The notes beneath the pieces were generated by a model, which did not search any database, was not told the origin of the DNA, and saw only the letters and a list, made by a program, of their open reading frames with translations. Positions 1 through 7,566 of a DNA stretch of 49,048 bases are shown piece after piece. Numbering within the stretch: the stretch's first letter is position 1; each line of letters starts with the position of its first letter. Origin of the DNA: Alphaproteobacteria bacterium (GTDB lineage Bacteria > Pseudomonadota > Alphaproteobacteria > Acetobacterales > Acetobacteraceae); the NCBI GenBank assembly GCA_026400815.1, contig JAPLOI010000038.1, positions 1 through 49,048 on the forward strand. Reading direction: 5' to 3'. The translations under genes were made by a program, and so were the position numbers.

Positions 1-56
1 GGGTAGCGCAGCCCACGCCGATCCGCCGCGCGTCGATGTTCCGCTGTCCATGCCAT
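1..56 (-). CDS. IS5-family transposase, N-terminal fragment (runs off window)
   Basis: This is the first 18-19 codons of a transposase, starting with ATG at 56-54 and truncated by the window edge. The residues MAWTAEHRRAADRRGLRYP resemble the N-terminus of the OrfA/transposase of IS5-family elements common in Acetobacteraceae. A purine-rich GTGAGGG lies just upstream and could serve as ribosome binding site. The catalytic DDE domain is not in view, so intactness cannot be judged. Confidence 0.65.
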   Translation of the reverse strand, partial: MAWTAEHRRAADRRGLRY

Positions 57-135
57 CCCTCACCCCCACGAATCGTCCCAACGGGCAGGGAATCACATCC
101 GATTCAGGCGATTCAACTTCTTTCCGGATGGGCTC
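1..135 (-). mobile_element. IS5-family (IS1031-like) insertion sequence, left part only
   Basis: The window opens inside an insertion sequence. On the minus strand a reading frame starts at 56 and leaves the window; its first residues MAWTAEHRRAADRRGLRYP match the usual start of IS5-family transposases. The element end is set at 135, where the minus strand reads GAGCCCATCCGGAAAG, a typical IS5/IS1031-group terminal repeat. The adjoining host bases on the minus strand are TTA, which fits the TNA target duplication known for the IS1031 subgroup. The other end lies outside the window, so the duplication cannot be confirmed. Confidence 0.75.
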
Positions 136-1025
136 TAAGGCCAGGCCACTGCCGGCGGCAGGCTCATCAGGATGGCTTCCACGTTGCCGCCGGTCTTCAG
201 CCCGAACAGGGTGCCGCGGTCGTGGATCAGGTTGAATTCCACGTAGCGGCCGCGGCGGACCAGTTGGTGCTGGCGTTCCTCCGCCGTCCAGGGCTCGGCG
301 ATGCGGCGGCGGATGATGGCGGGGTAGGCATCCAGGAAGGCCAAGCCCACGTCCTTCGTGAAGGCGAGGTCGGCCTGCACATCGCCGGTGAAGAGCTGGT
401 CGTAGAAGATGCCGCCGGCGCCGCGGGGTTCGTCGCGGTGCGGCAGGAAGAAGTAGCGGTCGCACCATTCCTTGTATTTCGGGTAGTACGCGGGGTCGTG
501 GCGGTCGCAGGCGGCCTTGAAGGCGGCGTGGAAGCTCTCGGCGTCGTGCTCGGACTCGGGGCTGTCGAGGCGCATGGGGGTGAGGTCGCCACCGCCGCCG
601 AACCAGCCCTTGGTGGTGACGATCATGCGGGTGTTGAAGTGCGCGGCCGGCACGCGCGGGCTGGCCATGTGGGCAACGAGGCTGACGCCGCTGGCCCAGA
701 AGCGGGGGTCTTCGGCCGCGCCGGGGATCTGGGCGCGGAAATCCGGGCTGAACTCCCCCATCACGGTGGAGACGTTCACGCCCACTTTTTCGAATACGCG
801 GCCGCGCATCAGGCTCATCACGCCGCCGCCGCCCTCGGCGCCTTCCGTGGGGCGGGTCCAGGCCTTGCGTTCGAAGCGGCCGGGGGTGCCGGGGCCGTAC
901 TGGGCCAGGCCCGCGGCTTCGTCCTCGATCGCCTCGAAGGCGGCGCAGAGCCGGTCGCGCAGCGCCTCGAACCAGGCACGGGCATCGGGCTTGAGGGCAG
1001 CATGGGGGGGCGGGGTGTCGGTCAT
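135..1025 (-). CDS. hemF: Oxygen-dependent coproporphyrinogen III oxidase
   Basis: HemF performs the O2-dependent oxidative decarboxylation of coproporphyrinogen III to protoporphyrinogen IX in heme synthesis, in the cytosol. The 296-residue product carries the family signatures HFNTRM (129-134) and [10 protein letters not shown] (141-150) and the C-terminal block [17 protein letters not shown] followed by ILMSLPP. The start at 1025 (MTDTPP) is chosen because upstream in-frame residues are arginine-rich and unlike the family. The last base of the TAG stop belongs to the adjoining insertion sequence; the ending WP fits alphaproteobacterial HemF, so the protein is probably complete. It is divergent from the bc1 operon, whose c1 and b subunits use its product. 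Confidence 0.95.
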   Translation of the reverse strand: MTDTPPPHAALKPDARAWFEALRDRLCAAFEAIEDEAAGLAQYGPGTPGRFERKAWTRPTEGAEGGGGVMSLMRGRVFEKVGVNVSTVMGEFSPDFRAQIPGAAEDPRFWASGVSLVAHMASPRVPAAHFNTRMIVTTKGWFGGGGDLTPMRLDSPESEHDAESFHAAFKAACDRHDPAYYPKYKEWCDRYFFLPHRDEPRGAGGIFYDQLFTGDVQADLAFTKDVGLAFLDAYPAIIRRRIAEPWTAEERQHQLVRRGRYVEFNLIHDRGTLFGLKTGGNVEAILMSLPPAVAWP

Positions 1026-1126
1026 GGGTGGCAGAATAGACACAGGGCGAGCGAGTTGCGGAGGGCGTACCCGAGGCCTAAGGTGGGGTTGGGCACGATT
1101 TGTCCTCTGTGTGCGCCCGCGAGGCC

Positions 1127-1155
1127 TTGCCCGCACGCGCATGTGGGATTAATCG
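1127..1155 (+). promoter_or_regulatory. Candidate sigma-70 promoter for petABC
   Basis: TTGCCC at 1127-1132 and TAATCG at 1150-1155 are separated by 17 bp, a reasonable -35/-10 pair on the plus strand upstream of petA. The match is moderate and the assignment rests on spacing and position only. Confidence 0.3.
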
Positions 1156-1178
1156 GCTAGCACCGCCCCGTTGCAACG

Positions 1179-1210
1179 GGTTCAGGCGCCAAGGCTTGGC
1201 GCCGGGAACC
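1179..1210. repeat. 19-bp perfect palindrome with flanking arms in the hemF-petA intergenic region
   Basis: GGCGCCAAG-G-CTTGGCGCC at 1185-1203 is a perfect inverted repeat of 9 bp arms around one base. It is extended by GGTTC (1179-1183) and GAACC (1206-1210) with a 1/2-base bulge. It lies downstream of the candidate petA promoter, within the probable petABC leader, and may be an operator or an mRNA hairpin. Confidence 0.6.
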
Positions 1211-1321
1211 GAGGCAGGCCGGGGGGATGGCTGACGACGATCCGCGCCGGGCGACGGCCAGCCGCCCATCGCGGGTCAGGGACAAGAACGCCCCTCGCGG
1301 GGCAGGCAACCGAGGTCACGT

Positions 1322-1891
1322 ATGGCTGATAGCGCCGCCGCCCCCCAAGCAGCCCCGCACGCGGGCGGGGCCGAGGTCACGAAGCGCGACTTCCTCAAAC
1401 TGGTGACCGCCGCCGGTGCCGCCGTTGGGGTGGGCGCCATTGTGTGGCCGCTTGTGGACAGCATGAACCCGTCGGCCGATGTGCTGGCGCTGTCCTCCAC
1501 CACGGTGGATCTTGCCCCGGTGACCGCCGGGCAGGCGATCACCGTGATGTGGCGGGGCAAACCGGTGTTCGTGCGCCACCGCACGCCCGAGGAGATCGCC
1601 AAGGCAAAGGCCGACGACAAGGGCCGCCTGCCGGACCCGGCGCTCGATGCGGCCCGCGTGAAGCCCGGCAAGGAGCAGTGGCTGATCGTGGTCGGCATCT
1701 GCACCCATCTGGGCTGCGTGCCGCTGGGCAACCGCAGCACCGAGGTGCGCGGCGAATACGGCGGCTGGTTCTGCCCCTGCCACGGCAGCCACTACGACAC
1801 CTCCGGCCGCATCCGCCAGGGACCCGCCCCGGCAAATCTCGCCGTACCCCCTTACGCCTTCGAGGGCGACACCAAGATCAAGATCGGCTGA
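1322..1891 (+). CDS. petA: Ubiquinol-cytochrome c reductase iron-sulfur (Rieske) subunit
   Basis: This is the Rieske protein of the cytochrome bc1 complex; it accepts electrons from ubiquinol and passes them to cytochrome c1. The 189-residue product has an N-terminal twin-arginine-like segment TKRDFLK (20-26) followed by a hydrophobic anchor (about 27-46). The two cluster-binding boxes are CTHLGC (127-132) and CPCHGS (151-156), with the Cys and His ligands of the 2Fe-2S cluster and the disulfide cysteines all present. It is the first gene of petABC, 34-40 bp before petB. Length and motifs are normal for the family. Confidence 0.97.
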   Translation: MADSAAAPQAAPHAGGAEVTKRDFLKLVTAAGAAVGVGAIVWPLVDSMNPSADVLALSSTTVDLAPVTAGQAITVMWRGKPVFVRHRTPEEIAKAKADDKGRLPDPALDAARVKPGKEQWLIVVGICTHLGCVPLGNRSTEVRGEYGGWFCPCHGSHYDTSGRIRQGPAPANLAVPPYAFEGDTKIKIG

Positions 1892-1931
1892 TCGCACCCA
1901 CACGCGATCGCAGCCTTCGGAGCACATGCCC

Positions 1932-3203
1932 ATGGCCGGCCTGCACAAGAGCGAGTTCGAGAACCCGGTGATCCGCTGGGTTGACTCGCGCCTTCCCATC
2001 TTCACGATGCTCCAGAAGGAGTACGGGGTGTTTCCCACCCCGCGCAACTTCAACTACTTCTGGAACTTCGGCGCCCTGGCGATGATCAACCTTGTGATCA
2101 TGATCGCCACCGGCATCTTCCTGGCGATGAACTACACCGCGCACAAGGACATGGCGTTCGACTCGGTCGAGCGCATCATGCGCGACGTGAACTGGGGCTG
2201 GCTGCTGCGCTACGTGCACGCCAACGGCGCCTCCATGTTCTTCATCGTGGTCTATATCCATATGTTCCGGGGCCTCTACTACGGCTCCTACAAGACCCCG
2301 CGCGAGCTGCTGTGGATCCTGGGCGTGATCATCATGCTGCTGATGATGGCGACCGCGTTCATGGGCTACGTGCTGCCCTGGGGCCAGATGTCGTACTGGG
2401 GTGCGACCGTCATCACCAACCTGTTCTCGGCCTTCCCATTGGTGGGCGAGCACATCGTGACCTGGCTGTGGGGCGGCTTCTCGGTGGACAACCCCACGCT
2501 GAACCGCTTTTTCAGCCTGCACTTCCTGCTGCCCTTCGTGCTGGTGGGCGTGGTGTTCCTGCACATCGCCGCCCTGCACATCACCGGTTCCAACAACCCG
2601 CTGGGCATCGACGTGAAGGGCCCGCAGGACACGCTGCCGTTCCACCCGTACTACACGATCAAGGACAGCGTTGGCATCTGCGTCTACTTCATCGTGTTCG
2701 CGCTGTTCGTGTTCTTTGCGCCGAACTACCTGGGCCATGCCGACAACTACATCCCGGCCAACCCGCTGGTGACGCCGGCGCATATCGTGCCGGAATGGTA
2801 CTTCCTGCCGTTCTACGCCATCCTGCGCTCGGTGCCGGACAAGCTGGGCGGCGTGCTGCTGATGTTCGCCTCCATCGGCGTGCTGGCGGTGCTGCCGTGG
2901 CTCGATACCTCCCCTGTGCGCAGCGCCCGCTTCCGCCCGGTGTACCGCATCCTGATCTGGGTGCTGGTGCTGTGCTGCGTGGTGCTGGGCGTGTGCGGTG
3001 GCAAGCCGGCCGAGGGCATCTGGGTGGTGCTGTCGCGCATCGCCACGGCCTACTACTTCCTGCACTTCCTGGTGATCCTGCCGGTCCTGGGCAAGTTCGA
3101 GCGGACGCTGCCGCTGCCCGAGAGCATCAGCCGCGCCGTGTTGCCGACAGGTGGCGGGCCCCTGCCCGGTGGGGCCGCCGCGAAGCCGATGGAGAAGGCG
3201 TGA
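1932..3203 (+). CDS. petB: Ubiquinol-cytochrome c reductase cytochrome b subunit
   Basis: Cytochrome b is the membrane core of the bc1 complex and carries hemes bL and bH and the quinol and quinone sites. Counting from this start, the four heme-ligand histidines are H96, H110, H197 and H211, each pair 14 apart as in the family, and the Qo-site motif PEWY is at 287-290. Eight membrane spans are expected and hydrophobic stretches agree. Two ATG codons compete: 1926 lies 3 nt after GGAG (1919-1922) and 1932 lies 9 nt after it, so 1932 is preferred. Its TGA overlaps the petC ATG by one base. Length (423 aa) is normal. Confidence 0.96.
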   Translation: MAGLHKSEFENPVIRWVDSRLPIFTMLQKEYGVFPTPRNFNYFWNFGALAMINLVIMIATGIFLAMNYTAHKDMAFDSVERIMRDVNWGWLLRYVHANGASMFFIVVYIHMFRGLYYGSYKTPRELLWILGVIIMLLMMATAFMGYVLPWGQMSYWGATVITNLFSAFPLVGEHIVTWLWGGFSVDNPTLNRFFSLHFLLPFVLVGVVFLHIAALHITGSNNPLGIDVKGPQDTLPFHPYYTIKDSVGICVYFIVFALFVFFAPNYLGHADNYIPANPLVTPAHIVPEWYFLPFYAILRSVPDKLGGVLLMFASIGVLAVLPWLDTSPVRSARFRPVYRILIWVLVLCCVVLGVCGGKPAEGIWVVLSRIATAYYFLHFLVILPVLGKFERTLPLPESISRAVLPTGGGPLPGGAAAKPMEKA

Positions 3204-3964
3204 TGAAACTCCTGCGCAACATCGCCGCCGCCGCGCTGCTGGCGCTCGGCACGCCGGCGGCTGCCCTGGCCGCTGGCGAGGAGATCAAGTTCCCGCCGCA
3301 GATCTGGAGCTTCAGCGGGCCCTTCGGCACGTTCGACCGGGCTTCCGCCCAGCGTGGCTTCCAGGTCTATTCGGAAGTCTGCTCGGCCTGCCATGCGGTG
3401 AAGCAGGCGTATTACCGCGACCTGAAGGGCATCGGCCTGTCCGAGAAGGAAGTTGAGGCCATTGCCGCCGCGGTGATGGTGCCGGCGATCGGCGACGACG
3501 GCGCGGCGACCGAGCGCAAGGGTATGCCCTCGGATCGCTTCCGCTCCCCGTATGCGAACGAGAAGGCGGCCCGCGCGGCGTTCAATGGTGCCTATCCGCC
3601 CGATCTTTCGGTGATGATCAAGGCGCGGTCCGGTGGGGCAGACCAGCTCTATTCGCTGCTGATCGGCTACTCCGACCCGCCGGCGGGCGTGACCGTGGGC
3701 GACGGAATGTACTACAACAAGTACTACGCCGGGCATCAGATCGCCATGGCCCCGCCGTTGGCCGACGGGCGCGTGACCTATGCCGATGGCACCCGCGCCT
3801 CTGTCGAGCAGATGTCCCGCGACGTGACCACGTTCCTGGCCTACATCGCCGAGCCGGAGATGGAGACGCGCAAGCGCCTGGGCGTGAAGGTGGTGCTGTT
3901 CCTGCTGTTCCTCACCGGCCTGACCTATGCCACCAAGCGCAAGGTTTGGGCTGACGTGCACTGA
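3203..3964 (+). CDS. petC: Cytochrome c1 of the bc1 complex
   Basis: Cytochrome c1 receives electrons from the Rieske protein and hands them to soluble cytochrome c in the periplasm. The 253-residue product starts with a Sec-type signal peptide (about 1-24, ending ALAA), has the heme c site CSACH (60-64), the axial methionine M182 in AMAPPL, and a C-terminal membrane anchor (about 229-243). The start ATG overlaps the petB stop (TGATG) and is preceded by GGAGAAGG, so the two are translationally coupled. It is the last gene of petABC and is followed by a strong terminator. Confidence 0.96.
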   Translation: MKLLRNIAAAALLALGTPAAALAAGEEIKFPPQIWSFSGPFGTFDRASAQRGFQVYSEVCSACHAVKQAYYRDLKGIGLSEKEVEAIAAAVMVPAIGDDGAATERKGMPSDRFRSPYANEKAARAAFNGAYPPDLSVMIKARSGGADQLYSLLIGYSDPPAGVTVGDGMYYNKYYAGHQIAMAPPLADGRVTYADGTRASVEQMSRDVTTFLAYIAEPEMETRKRLGVKVVLFLLFLTGLTYATKRKVWADVH

Positions 3965-3992
3965 GACCCGGCCGCTTCGGCCGAGATGAACG

Positions 3993-4025
3993 CCGCCGCG
4001 CCCCCGGGCGCGGCGGTTTTCTTTT
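3993..4025 (+). terminator. Rho-independent terminator after petABC
   Basis: CCGCCGCGCCC (3993-4003) pairs perfectly with GGGCGCGGCGG (4006-4016) and is followed by TTTTCTTTT (4017-4025). It directly follows petC and ends the bc1 operon. A second small hairpin with CGGCCG arms lies at about 3969-3983. Confidence 0.9.
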
Positions 4026-4054
4026 GAGAGAGACCCACATACCGGAGGCGCGGC

Positions 4055-4933
4055 ATGAGCAGCATCCAACCCGTGATCGGCATCATCGGCGGCTCCGGCC
4101 TGTACGACATCGATGGGCTGGAGCGCACGCGCTGGCACAAGGTCTCCACCCCCTGGGGCGACCCTTCCGATGAGCTGCTGGAAGGCTGGCTGGGCGATGT
4201 GCGCTGCGTGTTCCTGCCGCGCCACGGCCGCGGCCATCCGCTTTCGCCCACCGACCTCAACTACCGCGCCAACATCGACGCGCTGAAGCGCATGGGCTGC
4301 ACCGATGTGCTCTCCCTCTCCGCTGTGGGCAGCCTGAAGGCGGAGCTGCCGCCGGGGCATTTCGTGATCGTGGACCAGTTCATCGACCGCAGCTTCGCGC
4401 GCGAGAAGAGCTTCTTCGGGGCCGGCTGCGTGGCGCATGTGTCGGTCGCCCACCCCGTCTGCCCCCGGCTGGGCGATGCGGCCGAAGCTGCGGCGCGCCA
4501 GATCGGGTTGCCGGTGACGCGCGGCGGCACCTACCTGGTGATGGAAGGGCCGCAATTCTCGACCAAGGCGGAGAGCGAGCTGTATCGCAGCTGGGGCTGC
4601 TCGGTGATCGGCATGACCAACATGCCGGAGGCCAAGCTCGCCCGGGAGGCGGAGCTTTGCTACGCGACGATCGCCATGGTGACCGACTACGATTGCTGGC
4701 ACCCGGACCATGACCACGTGACGGTGGACGCGGTGGTGAAGGTGCTGCTGGGCAATGCCGAGAAGGCGCGCGACCTGGTGCGGGCCGTGGTGCCCGCGAT
4801 CGGCGCGGCGCGTGGCCCCTGCCCCGCCGGGTGCGACCGGGCGCTGGACCATGCGCTGATCACGGCGCCGGGGAAGCGGGATCCGGGGGTGCTGGCGAAG
4901 CTGGATGCGGTGGCGGGGCGGGTGCTGGGGTAA
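4055..4933 (+). CDS. mtnP: S-methyl-5'-thioadenosine phosphorylase
   Basis: MtnP cleaves methylthioadenosine with phosphate to adenine and methylthioribose-1-phosphate in methionine salvage and polyamine by-product recycling. The 292-residue protein shows the phosphate and nucleoside site GGSGLYD (12-18), FLPRHGRGH (about 53-61), YLVMEGPQFSTKAES and GMTNMPEAKLAREAE, all typical of the MTAP branch of the purine phosphorylase family. GGAGG precedes the ATG at good distance. In alphaproteobacteria mtnP is often found near petABC, as here. The TAA stop abuts a REPIN-like element. Confidence 0.95.
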   Translation: MSSIQPVIGIIGGSGLYDIDGLERTRWHKVSTPWGDPSDELLEGWLGDVRCVFLPRHGRGHPLSPTDLNYRANIDALKRMGCTDVLSLSAVGSLKAELPPGHFVIVDQFIDRSFAREKSFFGAGCVAHVSVAHPVCPRLGDAAEAAARQIGLPVTRGGTYLVMEGPQFSTKAESELYRSWGCSVIGMTNMPEAKLAREAELCYATIAMVTDYDCWHPDHDHVTVDAVVKVLLGNAEKARDLVRAVVPAIGAARGPCPAGCDRALDHALITAPGKRDPGVLAKLDAVAGRVLG

Positions 4934-5063
4934 GGAAGCGGTTCTTTTTTGAAAAAAGAACCAAAAAACTTTTGTGAGCTCGCACGCGTTTTTCCAGGGA
5001 AAGACGCGTGCCAGGAAATAAAGTCTTTTTGCTTCTTTTTCTTCAGAAAAAGAAGACTCTTGC
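4934..5063. repeat. REPIN-like AT-rich double-palindrome element, copy A
   Basis: Hairpin 1, GGTTCTTTTTT/GAAAAAAGAACC, is at 4940-4962 and is followed by AAAAAACTTTTG (4963-4974). The right arm is AAAGTCTTTTTG then hairpin 2, CTTCTTTTTCTT/CAGAAAAAGAAG, at 5032-5055. The reverse complement of the right arm is nearly the left arm, so the element is an imperfect inverted repeat about 38 bp per arm around a variable core. The core has its own hairpin GCACGCGT/ACGCGTGC. It lies between the convergent mtnP and eipB genes, whose TAA stops form both edges. Likely works as a bidirectional terminator. Confidence 0.85.
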
Positions 5064-5873
5064 TTAGCAGCCCGGCTTGGGAACACTCAACTCCGTCAGT
5101 TTCCCGGCCAGCACGTAGTCGCCGAAATCCATGCTGAGTTGGTCGGCGATGCCGTTTTCCCAGTAGCGCATGCCGACTTCGTATTCCGGCTGCTGGTTGC
5201 CGCCGCTGCGTTCGAAGAAGGCGATGCGCACGCGCACGCTGGAAACCGGGCTGAGCGCGGGCCAACGGGTTTCCGCTGGGGCGGCGAGGCCGGCGATGGC
5301 GGTGGTGCTGTCTTGCGCGCCGTCGGCGCTGGTGCCGTCGAACAGCGGGATGGCGACGAAGCGCTTGCCTGCCTTAGCGGCGGCCAGGATCGCTTCGGTA
5401 TGCGCCGTTGGGAACATGGTGCCGGCGGGCAGGTCGCGGACGGTTTCGGGCGGCTGGGTGTAGGTGGCACGGCCGGTGCCGCCGACGCGGTCCAGCGTGG
5501 CGGCGCCGGCGAGGTCGTTCACCACCGCGTCTTCCGTGGTTTGGCGCAGGCGGAAGCGCATGCGCAGGCCGTCCTTGCTTTCCCAGGTGGTGTAATCGGA
5601 GGTGAGGTCGATATCGGTGCCGTCGCGGCTGGTGACGGTGATGGCCAGGCGCTGGCGGACGGCCCAGGCGTCACAGGCGTCGATCACTTCGAAACCCATG
5701 GTGCCGCTGGCGCCGATGATGTCGCCGCGGGCAGATTCGAGCGTGAGGGTATAGAGCGCGCGGTGGCCGGTGATTTCGACGGCGGCAGCGGCCAGCGGCG
5801 CGAGCAGGGCGGCGGCGCAGAGGGCTGCGACTGTCCGCGGCAGGGCGGGCCGGAGGAAGGCGGGCAGGCGCAT
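5064..5873 (-). CDS. eipB: EipB-family (DUF1849) cell-envelope integrity protein
   Basis: EipB is a periplasmic beta-spiral protein needed for envelope integrity in Brucella and conserved across alphaproteobacteria. The 269-residue product has a Sec signal peptide (about 1-31) and family blocks SARGDIIGASGTMGFE, TWESKDGLRMRFRLRQT, LPAGTMFPTAHTEAI and EYEVGMRYWENGIAD. Two cysteines, C67 and the terminal C269, sit where Brucella EipB forms its single disulfide. The start at 5873 is preceded by GGAG at 8 nt; an earlier in-frame ATG (5939) lies within an inverted repeat and is less likely. The TAA stop is the right edge of repeat copy A. Confidence 0.85.
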   Translation of the reverse strand: MRLPAFLRPALPRTVAALCAAALLAPLAAAAVEITGHRALYTLTLESARGDIIGASGTMGFEVIDACDAWAVRQRLAITVTSRDGTDIDLTSDYTTWESKDGLRMRFRLRQTTEDAVVNDLAGAATLDRVGGTGRATYTQPPETVRDLPAGTMFPTAHTEAILAAAKAGKRFVAIPLFDGTSADGAQDSTTAIAGLAAPAETRWPALSPVSSVRVRIAFFERSGGNQQPEYEVGMRYWENGIADQLSMDFGDYVLAGKLTELSVPKPGC

Positions 5874-5935
5874 GCGGGCAACTCCGGAAACGTGCCCACA
5901 CAATAGGTAGCAGAGCGCCACCGCGCCAGCGCGTG

Positions 5936-5994
5936 TCATGCCGACCCACCAAGATGTTGACCCATGAAGGATGGGTCAACGCGGGCCGGCATGA
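5936..5994. repeat. Nested inverted repeat (cruciform-like) upstream of eipB
   Basis: The outer arms TCATGCCGACCC (5936-5947) and GGGCCGGCATGA (5983-5994) pair with one mismatch. Inside, GTTGACCCAT (5956-5965) and ATGGGTCAAC (5971-5980) form a perfect 10-bp stem with a 5-nt loop. It lies 63 bp upstream of the eipB start and may be an operator or part of a small mobile repeat. Confidence 0.7.
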
Positions 5995-6034
5995 GTCTTT
6001 GCTTGGCGCGCGGCCGCCGGCCAGCCCCGCGCGC

Positions 6035-6087
6035 GACACCGGCTTGTGCCATGGCCGGAAGAGTCGGCCATGGCACAAGCCGGTGTC
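6035..6087. repeat. 23-bp perfect hairpin at the 3' end of the VOC gene
   Basis: The 23-bp arms 6035-6057 (begins GACACCGGCTTG) and 6065-6087 are exact inverted repeats around a 7-nt loop. Two bases of the VOC stop codon (TGA, 6088-6086) fall inside the right arm. There is no T-run on either side, so it is not a canonical intrinsic terminator; it may stabilise the long efflux-operon mRNA at its 3' end. Confidence 0.85.
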
Positions 6088-6907
6088 AGGCCAGAAAACG
6101 CACGATCACGCCACTTGCGCTTGCTGTGAGCACCGCTTGAGCATCCTGACCGAGCAGCGCGGCGATGGCGGCGTTGCCGTCCGCGGTGCGGACGGCGATG
6201 CCGAGGATGGCGGGGAGGGCGGGAAGGGTGGCGCCGGGCAGGAGGTGGCGCGCGGCGTCGGGCGGCAGCACGCGGACGGTGCCGTGCGGCAGGCGCAGGG
6301 CGACGCCGCCCATGGGGTCTGGCGCCACTGGGCGGCCGGCGGCGCGGGAGAGGCGGGCGGCGAAGGCGGCGGGGGGGTCGGCGGCCACGATCACCTCCTG
6401 CAGGGCGATGGCCTGGTTGGGGTGGGCGAGGAAGGGCGCCTGCCAGACGAGGTCGGGCGTGAGGTGGCGCAGGAGTTGGAGGCGGGGGTCGGCCTCGGCC
6501 AGTGGGATGCGGGCGAAGGCGGCTTCGCCCTCGGCCGGGGGGGCGGGGCGGCTGGAGCGGGAGATGGTGGCGGCAAACCCGGCGTGGTGAAGGCGGGCCT
6601 GGGCGGCGTTCTCGTCGTCGGTAGCCAGGGTGAGGACGTGGATGCCGGTGTGGTGGGCGAGGAAGCGGGTGATGGTGCCGCTGGGCTTGGCGGGGTCGAT
6701 GGTGGCGAGGAGTTCGATATAGCCCTCGCGCAGCATGATGTTGCGGTTGCCGGTTCCCGTGGGAGTGCCGCAGGACATGTGCGGCAGCAGGGGCTGGACG
6801 GAAAAGCCGAGCGCTTCCCATTCGGCGGCCGCCGCGCCGAGCTCCGGCACGGCGACGCCGACATGGTCGAGGCCGGTGGCCAGCCCAGCGGTCACGGGGC
6901 CGATCAT
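6086..6907 (-). CDS. VOC-family (glyoxalase-like) protein
   Basis: The 273-residue product belongs to the vicinal-oxygen-chelate superfamily, glyoxalase-like branch (Glyoxalase_3 type). The N-terminus GLDHVGVAVPEL and NRNIMLREGYIELLATID are the first VOC half, and a weaker second half follows. Members bind metal and act on or sequester small electrophiles, but the substrate here is unknown. The ATG at 6907 overlaps the GST stop by 4 bp (ATGA), so it is the last gene of the marR-efflux operon. The stop lies in a long hairpin. Confidence 0.7.
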   Translation of the reverse strand: MIGPVTAGLATGLDHVGVAVPELGAAAAEWEALGFSVQPLLPHMSCGTPTGTGNRNIMLREGYIELLATIDPAKPSGTITRFLAHHTGIHVLTLATDDENAAQARLHHAGFAATISRSSRPAPPAEGEAAFARIPLAEADPRLQLLRHLTPDLVWQAPFLAHPNQAIALQEVIVAADPPAAFAARLSRAAGRPVAPDPMGGVALRLPHGTVRVLPPDAARHLLPGATLPALPAILGIAVRTADGNAAIAALLGQDAQAVLTASASGVIVRFLA

Positions 6908-7566
6908 GGTGCGGCTTCGTATTTCTCCAGGTGCCTTTCGGCCGGCTCCCGCGCGGCTTCGGCGTACCATTGCTCCATCAGCGGATGGGCGCGCACGGCG
7001 GCGCAGTATTCCTGCGCGGCGGCCGGGAGGGGCGGCTGGTAGGTGAGCAGGCGGCAGACCACCGGGGCGTACATCACGTCGGCATTGGTGAAGGCGGCGC
7101 CGAACAGGTAGGGGCCACCGGCGCCGAAGCGGGCGCGCGTGTCGGCCCAGAGGGCGGCGATGCGGGCGATGTCGGCTGCCGCACCTTCCGTCAGGCATTT
7201 GCCGGCCGCACCCGGGCGGAACAGGGTCATCGGCATGGCCATGCGCAACTCGCGGAAGCCGGCGTGCATCTCGCTGGCGATGGCGCGGGCATGGGCGCGG
7301 GCGATGCGGTCGGCGGGCCAGAGGGTGGGGGCGAACTCGGCGCAGTATTCGGCGATCGCCAGGCTCTCCCAGAGCTTGGCGCCCTGGTGTTCCAGATAGG
7401 GCACGGTCCCGCCCGGGGACACGGCCCGCACGCCCGGGGTGACGCCGCCTGCCAGCGGGATGACCACCTCGGCGACATCGAGCCCGGCCAGCTTCACCGG
7501 CAGCCAGCCGCGCAGCGACCAGGAGGAGTAGCGCTTGGTGCCGATATAGAGCATGCCGTCGGTCAC
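6904..7566 (-). CDS. Glutathione S-transferase family protein
   Basis: The 220-residue protein has an N-terminal thioredoxin-like GST domain with YSSWSLRGWL near the active site and the cis-Pro region GGTVPYLEHQGAKLWESLAIAEY, then an all-helical C-terminal domain. Such proteins conjugate or transfer glutathione in detoxification. The likely start is GTG at 7566, which overlaps the dehydrogenase stop (GTGA); an ATG at 7554 (MLYIGTKRY) is an alternative. Its position between a dehydrogenase and a VOC protein in an efflux operon suggests electrophile handling, which is inference. Confidence 0.85.
   Translation of the reverse strand: MTDGMLYIGTKRYSSWSLRGWLPVKLAGLDVAEVVIPLAGGVTPGVRAVSPGGTVPYLEHQGAKLWESLAIAEYCAEFAPTLWPADRIARAHARAIASEMHAGFRELRMAMPMTLFRPGAAGKCLTEGAAADIARIAALWADTRARFGAGGPYLFGAAFTNADVMYAPVVCRLLTYQPPLPAAAQEYCAAVRAHPLMEQWYAEAAREPAERHLEKYEAAP

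Noticed and set aside
5937-5939. Earlier start of eipB at 5939
   Set aside because: It lies within the nested inverted repeat and lacks a ribosome binding site; the start at 5873 has GGAG and a normal signal peptide.
6035-6087. Intrinsic terminator for the VOC gene
   Set aside because: The stem is perfect but there is no T-run on either strand, so it is listed as a structured repeat only.
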